From SHWB01 sp050246875 (lineage in GTDB: Bacteria > Pseudomonadota > Alphaproteobacteria > UBA6615): a stretch of DNA of 6,516 nt. Below the pieces are notes generated by a model. That model saw nothing but the letters and a program-made list of their open reading frames with translations, had not been told where the DNA came from and did no database searches. Positions 5,295 through 6,516 of the stretch are shown in pieces. The translations under genes were made by a program, and so were the position numbers. The DNA is taken from positions 1 to 6,516 of the forward strand of contig JBFWVF010000026.1 in NCBI GenBank assembly GCA_050246875.1. The letters are read 5' to 3'. Within the stretch, counting starts at the first letter, position 1, and every line of letters begins with the position of its first letter.

Positions 5295-5881
5295 GCCGCA
5301 GCCGGCCTGTAAGCCGAATTCTGTTCCACCTTCGCCCCTTGCGGAGCTCCGGCGGAGACGACCATTCCTCTAGCCCCACGATCGCTCGTGGGATCCAGCG
5401 ACCTACCCGGTGGCCTGGGACGAGCCGTCCTCATGGCGCCACCCTATTTGGTCTTGCTCCGTGCGGGGTTTGGCCTGCCACCTGTGTTGCCACAGGCGCG
5501 GTGCGCTCTTACCGCACCATTTCACCCTTACCCAGATGAGACGGATTCGAAGGTCCGAGCCAGTTCGTCAGTCTGAAGTTGCTTCCGTTGACGTTGCTGA
5601 CCCGGTGCACTGGGTAAGGGAGTGACCGCTCCCCTGATACCTGTTCGCGGTCACTCCGCCTTACCTCGCACGTTCCACCTTCCAACCCGCCCCACCCGGG
5701 CGGTTTGTTTTCTGTGCCACTTTCCGTCAGATCGCTCTGCCCGGGCGTTACCCGGCGCACTGCTCTATGGAGTTCGGACTTTCCTCCCGTCTCCGTCTTT
5801 CGGGCGCCGGCTCTCGGGTCCTTGCGGACCCGCACCAACGTCCCGGGTACAGAAACCGGCGGCCGTCCGGCCGACTGCGAC
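5295..5881 (-). ncRNA. rnpB: RNase P RNA, bacterial type A, with enlarged P12
   Basis: This is the catalytic RNA that cuts 5' leaders from pre-tRNA. The ends are set by P1, a continuous 13-bp pairing of 5869-5881 with 5295-5307 (two G-U). P4 pairs AAGTCCGAA (5781-5773) with TTCGGCTT (5318-5311), keeping the bulged U while changing three pairs relative to E. coli. The conserved stretches GAGGAAAGTCC, ACAAACCGCC, GGTAAGGGTGAAA, GGTGCGGTAAGAGCGCACC (P13) and GGAGCAAGACCAAATAGGG (L15) are all present. P16 (GGTGGC/GCCACC), P17 (GGAC/GTCC) and the P6 pseudoknot (GAGC with GCTC) show type A. P18 (CCCACGAGCGATCGTGGG) and a GCAA-capped P19 are also visible. Total length is about 587 nt against 377 in E. 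coli, from P12 (165 nt) and a longer P3. Protein-like open frames across this stretch are chance. Confidence 0.97.
5534..5698 (-). other. Enlarged P12 domain within rnpB
   Basis: This is the segment between the conserved ACCGCC (ending at 5699) and GGGTAAGGGTGAAA (beginning at 5533). It measures 165 nt here; the equivalent in E. coli is about 23 nt (positions 147-169 by my count). A long hairpin is clear: GGTAAGG (5613-5619) with CCTTACC (5659-5665), and GAGTGACCGC (5620-5629) with GCGGTCACTC (5647-5656), with a 2-nt bulge and a 17-nt loop. It extends outward through GTGC/GCAC (5605-5608 with 5668-5671). The remaining part holds GTCAG/CTGAC (5567-5571 with 5597-5601) enclosing GAAG/CTTC (5575-5585), and a weak 4-bp hairpin at 5542-5557. 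Confidence 0.85.
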
Positions 5882-5886
5882 GCCCC

Positions 5887-5892
5887 ATTATG
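5887..5892 (-). promoter_or_regulatory. -10 element for rnpB
   Basis: CATAAT on the minus strand, ending 5 nt before the first paired base of P1 (5881). It lies in the 33-nt gap after the stop codon of the sigma-54 activator gene. No recognisable -35 was found at 16-18 bp, so the assignment rests on the hexamer and its distance to the RNA end. Confidence 0.5.
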
Positions 5893-5914
5893 GCACCCGG
5901 CCGCGGGCGCGCGC

Positions 5915-6516
5915 CTAGCCGTCGGTCTCCTGCGAGATCCCGAACTGCTCGAGCTTCTTGTAGAGGTTGCTGCGCGGCGTGTCGATCACATCGGCCGTCT
6001 TCGAGATGTTCCAGTTGTGCTCGCGGAGCTTGCCGACGAGGAACGCACGCTCGGCGGCGTCCTTGAAGTCCCGCAGCGTGGTCGCGCCGGCCGGCGCGAC
6101 GGGCACGGCGGCGCCGCTGCCCGGCGTGAACGCGGCCGCCACGGCCGCGGCCGGGCTCGCGCCCGCGCTGACTGACACCGGCTCCGGCGCCTCGGCCACG
6201 TTCCGCATATCGGCCGGCAGGTCCTCAACGCGGATCGTGTCGCCCGGCGCCATGATCATCAGCCGCTCGACGGCATTGCGGAGTTCGCGGATGTTGCCGC
6301 GCCAGCGCTGGCGCTGCAGCACCTCCATCGCCGCCGGGGCCACGCGCACGGGTCTGAGGTTGTGCTCAGCCGACAGGCGCGAGACGAAATGCGCCACGAG
6401 CGCCGGAATGTCCTCCCGCCGTTCGCGCAGCGGCGGCACGACGATCGGGATCACGTTGAGGCGGAAGTAGAGATCCTCCCGGAACTCGCCGCGGGCGATG
6501 GCCGCCTCCAGGTCCT
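5915..6516 (-). CDS. Sigma-54-dependent activator, NtrX/NtrC-like (C-terminal part)
   Basis: The last 199 residues of a bacterial enhancer-binding protein; the receiver and most of the AAA+ domain lie beyond the window end. The visible AAA+ part begins DLEAAIARGEFREDLYFRLNVIPI (residues 1-24 here) and continues PPLRERREDIPALV (27-40) and RWRGNIRELRNAVERL (70-85), the sensor II region; the usual WPGN is WRGN. An alanine/proline-rich linker (about 108-145) leads to a Fis-type helix-turn-helix: TLRDFKDAAERAFLVGKL, then NISKTADVIDTPRSNLYKKLEQFGI (169-194). This ending is close to NtrX-type response regulators. It would bind upstream sites and use ATP to open sigma-54 promoters. Frame was carried through to the window edge; the GTG at 6454 is an internal valine, not a start. 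Confidence 0.93.
   Translation of the reverse strand, partial: DLEAAIARGEFREDLYFRLNVIPIVVPPLRERREDIPALVAHFVSRLSAEHNLRPVRVAPAAMEVLQRQRWRGNIRELRNAVERLMIMAPGDTIRVEDLPADMRNVAEAPEPVSVSAGASPAAAVAAAFTPGSGAAVPVAPAGATTLRDFKDAAERAFLVGKLREHNWNISKTADVIDTPRSNLYKKLEQFGISQETDG

Noticed and set aside
5286..5300. An intrinsic terminator for rnpB.
   Set aside because: No hairpin with a T-tract exists between the P1 3' strand and the amidohydrolase start.
4113..5312. A long plus-strand open frame (399 codons) opposite the amidohydrolase.
   Set aside because: It is an antisense shadow of a clear enzyme with signal peptide and metal ligands, with no recognisable domain.
5540..5560. A tRNA T-arm-like stretch containing TTCGAATCC on the minus strand.
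   Set aside because: The flanking bases do not form a 5-bp T stem around a 7-nt loop and no acceptor, D or anticodon arm is present; it is part of the P12 insert.
5388..5918. Several open frames of 60-110 codons across both strands.
   Set aside because: They lie inside rnpB, whose core helices and conserved sequences explain the region.

Overview
The window is high-GC bacterial chromosome. Most of it (about 1,390 to the end) has the codon bias and compact gene packing of a soil-type high-GC bacterium. The gene repertoire (a secreted amidohydrolase ending its signal peptide in Ala-Gln-Gln, an NtrX-like sigma-54 activator, a type A RNase P RNA) suggests Acidobacteriota or a similar phylum. That placement is inference from style, not from a marker tree.

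Left part (1-1,388): a stretch with visibly more A/T-ending codons that looks like a fragment of an integron cassette array without an integrase in view. A complete, well-folding attC site (51-131) is followed at canonical distance by a tautomerase-superfamily gene (153-548). A collapsed attC-like remnant lies where that cassette's own attC should be (579-605), and then comes a minimal-fold nucleotidyltransferase gene (624-1,388).

Middle part (1,417-3,092): an ECF41/SigJ-like sigma factor with a fused SnoaL-type domain (minus strand) is divergent from a four-helix membrane protein resembling DUF6223. The 78-bp space between them holds two overlapping, face-to-face copies of an ECF41-type promoter (TGTNACC, 16 bp, CGTCA), one reading each way. 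This predicts that the sigma factor switches on both itself and the membrane protein, from promoters that cannot be occupied together. An FmdB-type zinc-ribbon gene follows, convergent, sharing a CTAG tetranucleotide as both stop codons. It appears to be expressed from a leaderless mRNA.

Right part (3,173-6,516): a minus-strand run in transcription order of an NtrX-like sigma-54 activator (cut by the window end), the RNase P RNA gene rnpB, a secreted amidohydrolase starting 10 nt after the rnpB 3' end, and an extended-SDR nucleotide-sugar epimerase 4 nt later. The rnpB gene is complete (about 587 nt against 377 in E. coli). Its extra length is mainly a roughly 165-nt P12 domain, with a smaller enlargement of P3.

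The two strongest items for follow-up are the double ECF promoter and the enlarged P12 domain of RNase P RNA. The attC-borne cassette fragment is next. There is no tRNA, rRNA, CRISPR array or transposase gene. The only long stretch without a protein gene (5,286-5,914) is filled by rnpB.
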